A stretch of 21,469 nucleotides of DNA, from NCBI GenBank assembly GCA_035376985.1, contig DAOSSA010000029.1:1-21469 (forward strand). Reading direction: 5' to 3'. Below, piece after piece: positions 1-7,229 of the stretch (positions are counted from its first letter, which is position 1; every line of letters begins with the position of its first letter). A program made the position numbers and the translations under genes. The notes under the pieces are model-generated. The model saw nothing but the letters and a program-made list of their open reading frames with translations. It had not been told where the DNA came from and searched no databases. Source of the DNA: Brevifilum sp029548365. Its GTDB lineage: Bacteria; Chloroflexota; Anaerolineae; Anaerolineales; Anaerolineaceae.

Positions 1-116
1 CACGCAATTTTGCTTTTGATGTGACACCCAACCGCTTAATTTCGGGTTGGGTGACAGAATATGGCTTAATTTACCCCCCATTTCAGACAAACTTTCAAGC
101 TGAGATGAAAGCATAA
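1..116 (+). CDS. mtnA: S-methyl-5-thioribose-1-phosphate isomerase, C-terminal end (partial)
   Basis: Only the last 37 codons are present; the gene enters from the left edge, is read in the frame beginning at base 3, and stops at TAA 114-116. The fragment contains NFAFDVTPNRLISGWVTEYG, matching the conserved MtnA/aIF2B-like C-terminal block (N-P-A-F-D-V-T-P...LI...T-E-x-G), with Phe in place of the usual Pro. MtnA isomerises methylthioribose-1-phosphate to methylthioribulose-1-phosphate in methionine salvage or related methylthioadenosine disposal routes in the cytoplasm. The stop codon is part of the TAAGGAT sequence that serves as ribosome binding site for the next gene 10 bases on, so the two are very probably one operon. 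The alternative is an eIF2B-alpha-like paralogue, which this short piece cannot exclude; the neighbouring adenosine-kinase-like gene and ahcY favour mtnA. Confidence 0.72.
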   Translation, partial: RNFAFDVTPNRLISGWVTEYGLIYPPFQTNFQAEMKA

Positions 117-126
117 GGATTTATTC

Positions 127-1086
127 ATGAGTATCTACCTGACTGGCTCAATCGCCTTTGATTATTTGATGTCCTTCCCGGGATATTTTAAAGACCATAT
201 CCTCCCGGAGCACCTGGAATCGATCAGCCTGTCATTTTTGGTCGATGATATGGTGCGCCGTCCTGGTGGTGTGGCTGCCAATATCGCGTACACCCTCGGG
301 CTGCTGTGCGAATATCCCAAACTTGTGGCGACAGCAGGTGTGGATTTTACGGAATACAGGCAAACGCTGGAGGGTGCTGGCGTGGACACCTCCGGAGTCA
401 GGATCATTGAAGACAAATTCACAGCGTCGTTCTTTGTGAACACCGATCGGTCAAACGCGCAGATTGCCAGTTTTTATGCCGGAGCAATGGCAGACGCGGC
501 GATTATTTCAATGCATGACCTGGGTTTGACGGCTGATGATATCGTGGTCATCTCGCCCAATGCACCGGACGCAATGGTTAAATATGCACAGGAGTGCCAG
601 GAGCTGAACGTGCCCTATATATTTGACCCCAGTCAGCAAATTATACGCTTGGATGAAAAAGATTTGGTGCAGGGTATCTCCGGTGCGCATGCATTGTTTG
701 TGAACGAATATGAGTTTGAACTCCTGCAAAAGCACTCCAAATTGAGTGCTGAGGAGATAATAAACCAGTTATCCTTTGTTGTGATTACCCTGAGTGAACA
801 GGGCTCGCGCGTGATCAAGGACGGAAAATTCCTGAGTAATGTACCGGCTTTTCCGCCAAAGCAAATTCTCGATCCGACGGGTGTAGGGGATGCTTTCAGG
901 GCTGGTTTTTTGAAGGGGTATGTACATGGGTTAAATCTGGTGCTGTGTGCCCAAATGGGTTCGCTGGCAGCAACTTATTCTTTGGAAGAGATGGGGCCTC
1001 AAACCCAATGTTACCTGGTGGACGAGTTTGTTAACCGCTTCCGGACATGCTTCGATGATCAGGGTGCGTTGGATGTGTTTCAATAA
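127..1086 (+). CDS. PfkB-family carbohydrate/nucleoside kinase, probable adenosine kinase
   Basis: A complete 319-residue ribokinase (PfkB) family kinase. The N-terminal substrate-binding signature GGVAANIAYTLG lies at residues 47-58. The C-terminal anion-hole signature DPTGVGDAFRAGF is at 249-261, with Asp255 the expected catalytic base (GVGD where GAGD is commonest). ATG 127 is preceded by AAGGAT with 6 bases of spacing. Members of this subfamily phosphorylate sugars or nucleosides with ATP. Adenosine is the best guess here because the next gene makes adenosine from S-adenosylhomocysteine, and pulling adenosine away as AMP would drive that reversible reaction. The preceding gene handles the other SAM by-product, methylthioadenosine. 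The family is seen directly; the substrate is inferred from context. Ribokinase-like activity on another sugar or nucleoside is possible. Confidence 0.8.
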   Translation: MSIYLTGSIAFDYLMSFPGYFKDHILPEHLESISLSFLVDDMVRRPGGVAANIAYTLGLLCEYPKLVATAGVDFTEYRQTLEGAGVDTSGVRIIEDKFTASFFVNTDRSNAQIASFYAGAMADAAIISMHDLGLTADDIVVISPNAPDAMVKYAQECQELNVPYIFDPSQQIIRLDEKDLVQGISGAHALFVNEYEFELLQKHSKLSAEEIINQLSFVVITLSEQGSRVIKDGKFLSNVPAFPPKQILDPTGVGDAFRAGFLKGYVHGLNLVLCAQMGSLAATYSLEEMGPQTQCYLVDEFVNRFRTCFDDQGALDVFQ

Positions 1087-1137
1087 GAGCAACAGGAAAA
1101 GAATTCAAACTCATTATTACAAGTTTTGGAGGATTTG

Positions 1138-2397
1138 ATGCAAAATTATGATGTTGTAAATTTAGAACTTGCCGAGGGCGGTCGGCGCAGGATCGAGTGG
1201 GCGGAACGAGAGATGCCGGTATTGCGCTCGATAATCGAACGGTTTGCGCGCGAAAGGCCCTTTGAAGGCTTGCGCATGGCAGCCTGTTTGCATGTCACCA
1301 CAGAGACCGCCAATCTGATGCGAGCTCTGCAAGCTGGCGGCGCAGATGTGGTGCTGACGGCTTCCAACCCGCTTTCGACACAGGACGATGTGGCTGCCTG
1401 CTTGGTCTCACACTTTGAGATCCCGGTGTTTGCCATCAAAGGCGAAGATAATGCCACTTACTACAAACATATCAATGCCGCGCTGGATCATCGGCCGCAC
1501 CTGACGATGGATGATGGGGCTGACTTGGTCAGCACACTGCACATGGAGCGTCGTGAACAGCTTTCAGAGATCATTGGCGGCACCGAAGAAACCACCACAG
1601 GCGTGATCCGTCTGCGCGCCATGGCCATGGACAATGAATTGAAATTTCCTGTTCTCGCAGTGAATGACGCCATGACCAAGCATTTCTTTGATAATCGCTA
1701 CGGCACCGGGCAATCCACGATCGACGGGGTGATTCGCGCCACGAATATCCTCCTGGCGGGTAAGTCCTTTGTGGTTGGCGGCTATGGATGGTGTGCGCGA
1801 GGTCTGGCTATGCGGGCACGCGGCATGGGCGCTAACGTGATTGTCACCGAAGTTGATCATTTGAAGGCTTTGGAGGCGGTCATGGATGGATTTCGGGTCA
1901 TGCCGATGATTGAAGCCGCACCCATCGGGGAGATTTTTGTCACCCTTACCGGAGATATTAATGTCATTGATAAACACCATTTCGAGGTGATGAGAGACGG
2001 AGCGATTGTGGCCAACTCGGGGCATTTCAATGTTGAGTTGAACATCCCCGCGCTGGAAGAAATGGCTGTGGAAAAGCGGTTGGTACGTCCCTTTGTTGAA
2101 GCTTACGAATTGCCGGATGGGCGCACGATCCACATTTTAGGTGAGGGTCGCCTGATCAACCTGGCCGCGGCTGAAGGGCATCCAGCCAGTGTGATGGATA
2201 TGTCCTTTGCTAACCAGGCTTTAGGCGCGGAGTATATGGTTCAAAATGCCGGTAAACTGGAAAACAAGGTTTACGCCATTCCCGAAGATATTGATATGGA
2301 AATTGCCCGGTTGAAGTTGGAATCAATGGGGATTGAGATTGATGTTCTGACGGAGGAACAGATTGCGTACTTATCCTCCTGGCAGGAAGGTACATAA
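1138..2397 (+). CDS. ahcY: S-adenosylhomocysteinase (adenosylhomocysteine hydrolase)
   Basis: Cytosolic NAD-dependent enzyme that splits S-adenosylhomocysteine into adenosine and homocysteine, keeping SAM-dependent methylation going. ATG 1138 has a clean GGAGG at 1128-1132, 5 bases upstream; a TTG at 1126 would extend the protein by four residues but would overlap that site, so the 419-residue form is preferred. Visible blocks are DDGADL at 125-130, EETTTGV at 150-156, the substrate-site block NDAMTKHFFDNRYGTGQS at 176-193 (Lys181, Asp185), the NAD-binding turn GYGWCARG at 215-222 and NSGHFN at 293-298. The protein lacks the insert and the C-terminal KPDHYRY tail of long bacterial forms, so it belongs to the short archaeal-like class. 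The third Gly of the dinucleotide GxGxxG motif is Ala220. It is 51 bases after the kinase gene and ends at a strong hairpin. Confidence 0.96.
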   Translation: MQNYDVVNLELAEGGRRRIEWAEREMPVLRSIIERFARERPFEGLRMAACLHVTTETANLMRALQAGGADVVLTASNPLSTQDDVAACLVSHFEIPVFAIKGEDNATYYKHINAALDHRPHLTMDDGADLVSTLHMERREQLSEIIGGTEETTTGVIRLRAMAMDNELKFPVLAVNDAMTKHFFDNRYGTGQSTIDGVIRATNILLAGKSFVVGGYGWCARGLAMRARGMGANVIVTEVDHLKALEAVMDGFRVMPMIEAAPIGEIFVTLTGDINVIDKHHFEVMRDGAIVANSGHFNVELNIPALEEMAVEKRLVRPFVEAYELPDGRTIHILGEGRLINLAAAEGHPASVMDMSFANQALGAEYMVQNAGKLENKVYAIPEDIDMEIARLKLESMGIEIDVLTEEQIAYLSSWQEGT

Positions 2398-2422
2398 AGT
2401 CTCTCCTTGTTAACAAGCGTAA

Positions 2423-2460
2423 ACAACAGGTCACCCCGATAACCCGGGGTGGCCTGTTGT
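2423..2460. terminator. Hairpin between convergent ahcY and recA, probable bidirectional terminator
   Basis: A 16-pair stem (2423-2438 with 2445-2460, one T-G wobble at 2431/2452) closes a 6-base loop, 26 bases after the ahcY stop and about 100 bases beyond the recA stop. It is GC-rich in the upper stem. There is no clean T tract on the plus side; the minus-strand flank is TTTACGCTTGTT, a weak one. Its position between two convergent genes supports transcription termination. A separate perfect 12-bp palindrome, CTTGTTAACAAG, lies just before it at 2406-2417. Confidence 0.65.
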
Positions 2461-2557
2461 GTGTTAAACCATCGGCGCTGACAAGGTTTTGTTAAAGCGA
2501 AGGAAACAATTCCCAATTCAGTGTAGGAGGTGCGATCTTTGCTGATTTCCAATCGTT

Positions 2558-3598
2558 TTACACGTCATCGCTGTAATCATCATCTGATTCAGACCAGGGG
2601 GATACCGCACCCTCGGACATGCCCTGTTCTCGGATAGCTTTCTCGATTTCATTGGCCAGCTCTTCATTTTGGCGCAGGAATTCTTTGGAATTTTCGCGTC
2701 CCTGACCAAGGCGGACATCGCCATAGGAGTACCAGGAACCGTGCTTGTTGACGATATCCAATTCTGTGCCCAGGTCGAGAATGTCGCCAACTTTTGAGAT
2801 GCCTTCGTTGTACATAATATCAAATTCAGCTGTCCGGAAGGGCGCGGCGACCTTGTTTTTTACCACGCGCACCCTGACCCGGTTACCGATGATCTCTGCG
2901 CCGGATTTGATTGATTGAATGCGGCGGATATCCAAACGGACCGAAGCATAGAATTTCAGGGCGTTACCACCGGTGGTGGTTTCAGGGTTGCCGAACATCA
3001 CACCGATTTTGTGCCGCAATTGATTGGTGAAGACCACAGACGTGCGGGTCTGGCTGATGGCGCCGGAGAGTTTGCGCATGGCTTGCGACATCAGCCGGGC
3101 CTGGGTGCCCATGGTTGGATCGCCCATATCGCCTTCAATCTCTGAACGGGGCACCAGGGCGGCGACGGAATCGACCACGACGATATCCACAGCACCAGAA
3201 CGCACCAGGGCTTCAGTGATCTCAAGGGCTTGTTCGCCTGTATCCGGCTGCGAAATCAAGAGCTCGTCAATATTAACGCCACATTTGGCAGCATAGACCG
3301 GATCCAGAGCGTGTTCCATATCAATAAAGGCAGCGGTTCCACCCAACTTCTGGGCTTCAGCGACGATATGCTGGCAGATCGTCGTCTTGCCTGAAGCTTC
3401 CGGCCCGAAGATCTCGCTGATGCGCGCCCGGGGAATGCCGCCCACGCCCAGGGCAATATCCAGGGACAGAGAACCGGTGGGGATGGCGTCAACGGCGAGG
3501 TGTTTCGCCTCCCCAAGTTTCATGATCGAGCCTTCACCGTAACGTTTAACAATATCCTTCAACGCCTTCTCCAGCACTGATTTCTTTGCATCATCCAT
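2558..3598 (-). CDS. recA: Recombinase RecA
   Basis: Full-length 346-residue RecA, the ATP-dependent strand-exchange protein that also activates LexA self-cleavage. Walker A GPEASGKTT is at residues 65-73, Walker B IVVVDS at 139-144, and the DNA-binding L2 loop region carries GNPETTTGGNALKFYAS. The C-terminus is the usual acidic tail (SESDDDYSDD). ATG at 3598 (complement) is preceded by AAGGATG. It is a single gene: the next gene downstream is convergent, and upstream lies its own promoter with a LexA-like operator, separating it from the peptidase gene. The leader is about 100 bases long and contains a small hairpin CCTCATGCTGAGG (3621-3633). Confidence 0.99.
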   Translation of the reverse strand: MDDAKKSVLEKALKDIVKRYGEGSIMKLGEAKHLAVDAIPTGSLSLDIALGVGGIPRARISEIFGPEASGKTTICQHIVAEAQKLGGTAAFIDMEHALDPVYAAKCGVNIDELLISQPDTGEQALEITEALVRSGAVDIVVVDSVAALVPRSEIEGDMGDPTMGTQARLMSQAMRKLSGAISQTRTSVVFTNQLRHKIGVMFGNPETTTGGNALKFYASVRLDIRRIQSIKSGAEIIGNRVRVRVVKNKVAAPFRTAEFDIMYNEGISKVGDILDLGTELDIVNKHGSWYSYGDVRLGQGRENSKEFLRQNEELANEIEKAIREQGMSEGAVSPWSESDDDYSDDV

Positions 3599-3708
3599 GG
3601 CTTCATCCTTTTCTAAGGGTCCTCATGCTGAGGATTCTTTTGCATGTATTTCGTATTTATGTTTTTATGGATTAATTATAATCCAATGATTGTTTTTCAT
3701 TCGAATAT

Positions 3709-3736
3709 ATTTTAGCACATATGTTCAGTCTGTCAA
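3709..3736 (-). promoter_or_regulatory. recA promoter (-35 TTGACA, 16-bp spacer, -10 TAAAAT)
   Basis: On the complement strand TTGACA (3731-3736) is followed after 16 bases by TAAAAT (3709-3714). This is a perfect -35 and a 5/6 -10 for a housekeeping sigma factor, oriented toward recA and starting just after the stop codon of the upstream peptidase gene. Predicted transcription starts about 100 bases before the recA ATG. Confidence 0.75.
3715..3726 (-). promoter_or_regulatory. LexA (SOS) box inside the recA promoter spacer
   Basis: The complement reads GAACATATGTGC, one base off the gram-positive-type LexA operator GAAC-N4-GTTC. It lies wholly within the spacer between the -35 and -10 of the recA promoter, abutting the -10, where a bound repressor would block RNA polymerase. 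A gram-positive-type box has been described in the Chloroflexi genus Dehalococcoides, which fits the inferred host. No lexA gene is in the window. Confidence 0.65.
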
Positions 3737-3740
3737 GTGA

Positions 3741-4577
3741 TCAGTCCAGGGCATCCAGCAAAATGAACGGGTCAAATAGCTGGTAATGCCCGCTCATCCG
3801 CCACAGGCAGTAATTGCCCATCTGCTGTGGGGTGTAGATCTCATAATGTGCCATGGATTCGAAATCCGCCCCGGCCGGTCCCAGGCGGGTCTCTAAATGG
3901 AGATGAGGACTGCTGGAATAGCCTGTATTTCCAACCGTGCCAAGAAGGTGCCCACAGCGAATTGGATCTCCAAATTCTAATGTAGACGGGCTTTCCATAT
4001 GAGCATACAGATGGTAAACAGAAAAATCTCCAGTGATTGTTGGGAGATCAACTTCGGGGCAATACAGCCGATAGTGAGGGTCTTCAGGTACAGGCAGGTA
4101 ACCGGCCAGGAGTTGTTCCTGAAGCGACTCGGGCAAGTCAACAAGCGGAGTCTCGATCATGATCCCATAACCGTACGGAAGATCATCTGCCGGGAAAGAA
4201 AATACGGTCCGCCCGGACATGATTGCGTAGATTTCAATGCCTTCTATGGATTCCCGGTCTCCGCGCCGATAATAGGCAAAATCAACGCCGTGATGGCCGG
4301 TATCCTGTCCGAAGTGGGGTGGGATATCCAGGGGGTTAGCCAGGATCAACGGCAAGCTAGCGAAGGTTTCGTCTTCCAGGGGCGAACACAACTGGAAAAC
4401 GGGTGTCGAAGTGAGGCTGGGCGCTGTTGTAGGTGTGATTTTGCTGGTGGCTGTCTCGGTTGGTAAGGCGGTTTGTGATGGCCTGGGCGGTGTCGGGGTA
4501 AAAGTGGGAATGCTTGCCAGATGATTCGTCTGGCAAGCAGTGAGGAAGCAGACAAGCACCAGCAAAATTAACTTCAT
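3741..4577 (-). CDS. M23-family (LytM-like) metallopeptidase lipoprotein
   Basis: Predicted exported lipoprotein of 278 residues. A hydrophobic signal peptide ends in the lipobox L-T-A-C (Cys15), followed by a Pro/Thr/Ser-rich linker to about residue 60 and then a peptidase domain. All M23 zinc and catalytic features are visible: H95-H-G-V-D99 (HxxxD), HLYAH (His189, His193) and HLHLE (225-229, HxH). It is probably an active endopeptidase that cuts peptide cross-bridges in peptidoglycan or another extracytoplasmic peptide. Four cysteines in the domain (64, 173, 208, 257) could form disulphides outside the cell. The start is set by the ATGA overlap (4574-4577) with the DUF1015 stop, which also places the lipobox correctly; an ATG eight codons upstream would add a poor N-terminus. 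It is translationally coupled to, and transcribed with, the DUF1015 gene. Confidence 0.88.
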   Translation of the reverse strand: MKLILLVLVCFLTACQTNHLASIPTFTPTPPRPSQTALPTETATSKITPTTAPSLTSTPVFQLCSPLEDETFASLPLILANPLDIPPHFGQDTGHHGVDFAYYRRGDRESIEGIEIYAIMSGRTVFSFPADDLPYGYGIMIETPLVDLPESLQEQLLAGYLPVPEDPHYRLYCPEVDLPTITGDFSVYHLYAHMESPSTLEFGDPIRCGHLLGTVGNTGYSSSPHLHLETRLGPAGADFESMAHYEIYTPQQMGNYCLWRMSGHYQLFDPFILLDALD

Positions 4578-5902
4578 GATGCAGGTTGAATACGACGGCA
4601 TTCCATGTAGAACCGCTTTGTTTTTGCTGAACCCATGGAGAACGTCTTGCGCGGTAGGGCGCCATCGAGGATCATCGTTTTGAAAAGGTCTGATTTGTCC
4701 ATACCGGGGATATAAAAACCGACGTTTCCTTCGACCGTTCCCATTTCAAACAGCACGTCTTCGCCATGGATGTAGTCAATTTTTTCAGCCCCTTGATTTG
4801 TCATGAACTCATCCAGGAAGTGTTGCAGCGTTCCCACGGGCAAGTTTTCTTTGGCATCGTGAATGGTGATTAATTTCAGCCCATCAGAGGTGATCATACC
4901 AACTTTATGAGCAGCCCCCCGGGCAGCATCAACGGCTGAAATCAATTCTTCAGGTGTGTTGACCTCCTCAACCAGCAGGCTATCACCCCAATAGGCGTGC
5001 ATCTCTTGCAGGATACTGGTGTTCAGATCAAACAAGACGCGATAGATGGGTTCAAAGGTTAACGCGGCGTCGTGAACATTCTCAATCTCAACCAGGGCAT
5101 ATCGAGCCGGATGATCGCTGCCAACGGTTGGTTTGATCTCTTCCCAAATGGCTTTTGCGGTTGCCAGCGAGTGATTTCCATCGCCCATGCCAAACAACAA
5201 AGGCTGGTGTTTCCCCGGTTCAAGGGCGTATTTATTAGCAAAAGTTTCCGGGTCGATGAGTTGTTCTAATGCTGTAAGAATACCTTGCTGGATTGCATCG
5301 TTATTGATGGCATAACCTTCCAAATGACCGCTGCCGAGCATGAGATCAAAGTCGTACAATTTTTCAAATGTCTCCAATTGATCTTCAAGGGGCCCAAAAA
5401 CGGTATCCAGGGGATCATCAAACAGGACCAGAATGTGGGGCGTTTCCAGCACAGCCTGTTTGCGGATGCGAATGCGGGGCGGCAGGCGATCAATAATGGT
5501 GCCTTCTGAAGCCCGGATCAAGGTTTGCGCGCCCGGGGTGTAATCATAGTGCTCTAAATCAAGGCAAACCATCAATCCCCGCCGTGTTTGACCGTTTAAC
5601 TTGCGGTGCACGTAAATAAATCCTTCCATGGATGTGAAAATGCCCGACTGGAGGTAATTTTGCATTGCGATATTGGCGTTTTTAATGCGTTCTTCCTCCT
5701 GCGGAGTTTCCAGGAACACTTCCGGGAGAATCATATGGTATGTGGAAGGCGCATCACCGACGATGTCTTCAACCTCTTGCCAGTACTCCGGTTGAGCTGT
5801 AAATTGATCGCAGGCAATCACAGCCCATTTCTGTAGATCGATGTTTTTTTGAGGAAGGAGAATGTGGGGGTTTCGGATGCCGATTTTTTGATACTTGTGC
5901 AT
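4574..5902 (-). CDS. DUF1015 family protein of unknown function
   Basis: A complete 442-residue cytoplasmic protein recognisable as DUF1015. The signatures are CDQFTAQPEYW (31-41) near the N-terminus and the hallmark DGNHSLATAK (241-250), equivalent to the DGxHR/S motif of the family. Its biochemical role is not established; in other bacteria members often sit near serine, phosphoserine or redox genes, but here the partner is a cell-wall peptidase gene overlapping by four bases (ATGA). ATG at 5902 (complement) is preceded by AAAGGA eight bases upstream, and a candidate promoter lies about 90-120 bases upstream. There are no transmembrane segments or signal peptide. The family assignment is confident; no function is proposed. 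Confidence 0.9.
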   Translation of the reverse strand: MHKYQKIGIRNPHILLPQKNIDLQKWAVIACDQFTAQPEYWQEVEDIVGDAPSTYHMILPEVFLETPQEEERIKNANIAMQNYLQSGIFTSMEGFIYVHRKLNGQTRRGLMVCLDLEHYDYTPGAQTLIRASEGTIIDRLPPRIRIRKQAVLETPHILVLFDDPLDTVFGPLEDQLETFEKLYDFDLMLGSGHLEGYAINNDAIQQGILTALEQLIDPETFANKYALEPGKHQPLLFGMGDGNHSLATAKAIWEEIKPTVGSDHPARYALVEIENVHDAALTFEPIYRVLFDLNTSILQEMHAYWGDSLLVEEVNTPEELISAVDAARGAAHKVGMITSDGLKLITIHDAKENLPVGTLQHFLDEFMTNQGAEKIDYIHGEDVLFEMGTVEGNVGFYIPGMDKSDLFKTMILDGALPRKTFSMGSAKTKRFYMECRRIQPAS

Positions 5903-5993
5903 TTGATTTTCCTTTACTGGCTCGTGATTTTGTTCTTATTTTAACTGAAATTTAAAAAATGTGGTTTCGCAACCCTGTTTTCCGAAGATTGCA

Positions 5994-6021
5994 ATTTTAT
6001 ACAAAATATTCAATATATCAA
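5994..6021 (-). promoter_or_regulatory. Candidate promoter of the DUF1015-peptidase operon
   Basis: The complement reads TTGATA (6016-6021), a 16-base spacer, then TAAAAT (5994-5999), the same -10 hexamer and spacing seen at recA. It lies in an AT-rich stretch of the intergenic region between degV and DUF1015, about 90 bases before the DUF1015 start. Confidence 0.5.
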
Positions 6022-6068
6022 ATCATTCTATGGCTTTCGTGGTTGTTGTTGCTGTAAAATAATAAAAT

Positions 6069-6094
6069 AAGGCAGCCAAGGTTTCAGCTGCCTT
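6069..6094 (-). terminator. Terminator downstream of degV
   Basis: Inverted repeat AAGGCAGC / GCTGCCTT (6069-6076 with 6087-6094) with a 10-base loop, about 30 bases past the degV stop. On the minus strand the stem is followed by ATTTTATTATTTTA, a broken T-rich tract typical of an intrinsic terminator. Confidence 0.75.
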
Positions 6095-6124
6095 GATATT
6101 ACTCTTTTTGAAAGAGAAAGCCGA

Positions 6125-6997
6125 TTAGGCTTTGACCTGTTGGTGATTTACGCCGGCAACATAGGCGATGCCGATTGTGCCAGGACCTGTATGGGTGCCC
6201 AGTACCGGGCTGAGGGTCGCGAACATGAGCTCATCGGGTTCAAATTTTTGTTCAATGACTTTGAGCAGTTCCTGGGCTGTTTCTTCAGCAGCGGCGTGTA
6301 CAACGCCCAGAAAATTAATCGGAGATTTGTTGCTGACCTCAGCTTCAACCAGCTCAATCAAACGTTCATGGGCACGCTTGCTTGTGCGCACTTTCTCAAG
6401 GGCTTCAATTTTGCCATCTTCGAGAATCAGAATAGGTTTAAGCTTCAGGGCAGTGCCTAAAAAACGAGAAGCGCCACCAATTCGACCGCCACGGTGAAGA
6501 AATTCCAGGGTGTCTAGCGCAAAGAAGACCTGGGTATGATCGCGCACGGTTTCAACCACTTTCACACATTCTTCTAAGGGCATACCGGTTTTGGCTGCTC
6601 GGGCAGCGGCCAAAACCATAAATGCCATAGGAAGGGAAGTGGACTGCGAATCAACCAGCGCGATGTTTGCGTCTGGAAGCATCTTTTTTGCCTGGAAAGC
6701 GGAATCCAGCGTCCCGGAAAGCGCCGATGAAATCACGATCGTCAGGATGTCATACCCTTCGGCGTGTAATTTCTTGAAGACATCGTAAAAAGCCAGAATC
6801 GTCGGTTGTGATGTGGATGGCATCTGTTTTGCAGTGGAAAGGCGTTTATAAAACTCTTCTGGGCCCATCTCAACATTGTCAAGGAACGTCTCTTCGCCCC
6901 ATATTACAACCAGGGGCACAACATTGATATGATATGTAGAAATAATTTCTTCTGGCAAATAAGCTGTGGAATCGGTTACTATCGCAATTTTTGACAT
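6125..6997 (-). CDS. DegV family protein (fatty-acid-binding, FakB-like)
   Basis: A 290-residue two-domain DegV protein. The family lipid-headgroup and tail-binding blocks are present: IVTDSTAYLP at residues 6-15, TSQPT at 62-66, SSALSGT at 90-96, and the RGGRIG loop with following hydrophobic strands in the second half. Relatives (FakB) present bound fatty acids to the kinase FakA for phosphorylation; no fakA is in this window, so the partner is unknown. ATG at 6997 (complement) follows AAAGGA at good spacing, and a short inverted repeat TTCGT-AAA-ACGAA (7008-7020) lies just upstream of the ribosome binding site. It is a single gene ended by its own terminator and divergent from ffh. Confidence 0.93.
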   Translation of the reverse strand: MSKIAIVTDSTAYLPEEIISTYHINVVPLVVIWGEETFLDNVEMGPEEFYKRLSTAKQMPSTSQPTILAFYDVFKKLHAEGYDILTIVISSALSGTLDSAFQAKKMLPDANIALVDSQSTSLPMAFMVLAAARAAKTGMPLEECVKVVETVRDHTQVFFALDTLEFLHRGGRIGGASRFLGTALKLKPILILEDGKIEALEKVRTSKRAHERLIELVEAEVSNKSPINFLGVVHAAAEETAQELLKVIEQKFEPDELMFATLSPVLGTHTGPGTIGIAYVAGVNHQQVKA

Positions 6998-7095
6998 CGA
7001 TTTTCCTTTCGTAAAACGAATTTCATTTTTATTATTTCTTGCTCTGCCAATGATATTAACTCATGTTGGTGTTTTCAGTTGCGTCACGGCTTTTC

Positions 7096-7227
7096 TCAGG
7101 AGAACCAATCTTCGTTGATTTTGATGAAAATAATGCCGTCAGCAAGAAGATCCACTTGACCTGAAGGTGGATACATACTAAAATCACCATTTGGTAATTT
7201 GACGAAAAGAAAAACATTGCTGGTTAA
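7096..7227 (-). pseudogene. Start-less remnant resembling the end of a TrkA-C (RCK_C) domain
   Basis: On the complement an open frame of 43 codons runs to TGA at 7096-7098 in the gap between ffh and degV. Its product, including VKLPNGDFSMYPPSGQVD and then LLADGIIFIKINED, has amphipathic strands and a '..G.f..nPp....l..gD.i.i..' pattern reminiscent of the last strands of TrkA-C domains of potassium channel and transporter regulators. No ATG, GTG or TTG start lies in frame upstream before the antisense of ffh; the only internal ATG (7174-7176) would give 26 residues. It is best read as a decayed 3' fragment left by a rearrangement. It may simply be chance coding-like sequence, since the ffh promoter lies within it on the other strand. 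Confidence 0.3.
7156..7184 (+). promoter_or_regulatory. ffh promoter (TTGACC, 17-bp spacer, TAAAAT)
   Basis: TTGACC (7156-7161) and TAAAAT (7179-7184) are separated by exactly 17 bases, each matching 5 of 6 consensus positions. The predicted start, near 7191, leaves a leader of about 40 bases to the GTG of ffh. The -10 hexamer is the same as at recA and at the DUF1015 gene. Confidence 0.7.
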
Positions 7228-7229
7228 TT

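Noticed and set aside
25..53. Perfect 9-bp inverted repeat CACCCAACC / GGTTGGGTG, terminator-like
   Set aside because: It lies inside the open reading frame of the mtnA 3' end (codons for DVTPN...SGWV) and is not followed by a T tract.
1564..2133. 189-codon open frame antisense to ahcY
   Set aside because: Shadow of a strongly conserved gene; no ribosome site, no family resemblance.
2406..2417. Perfect palindrome CTTGTTAACAAG after ahcY as an operator
   Set aside because: It is downstream of convergent genes with no promoter nearby; it is probably only part of the terminator region, so it is not listed as a regulatory site.
3999..4466. 155-codon plus-strand frame over the M23 peptidase
   Set aside because: The minus frame has a lipobox and all M23 motifs; the plus frame is its shadow.
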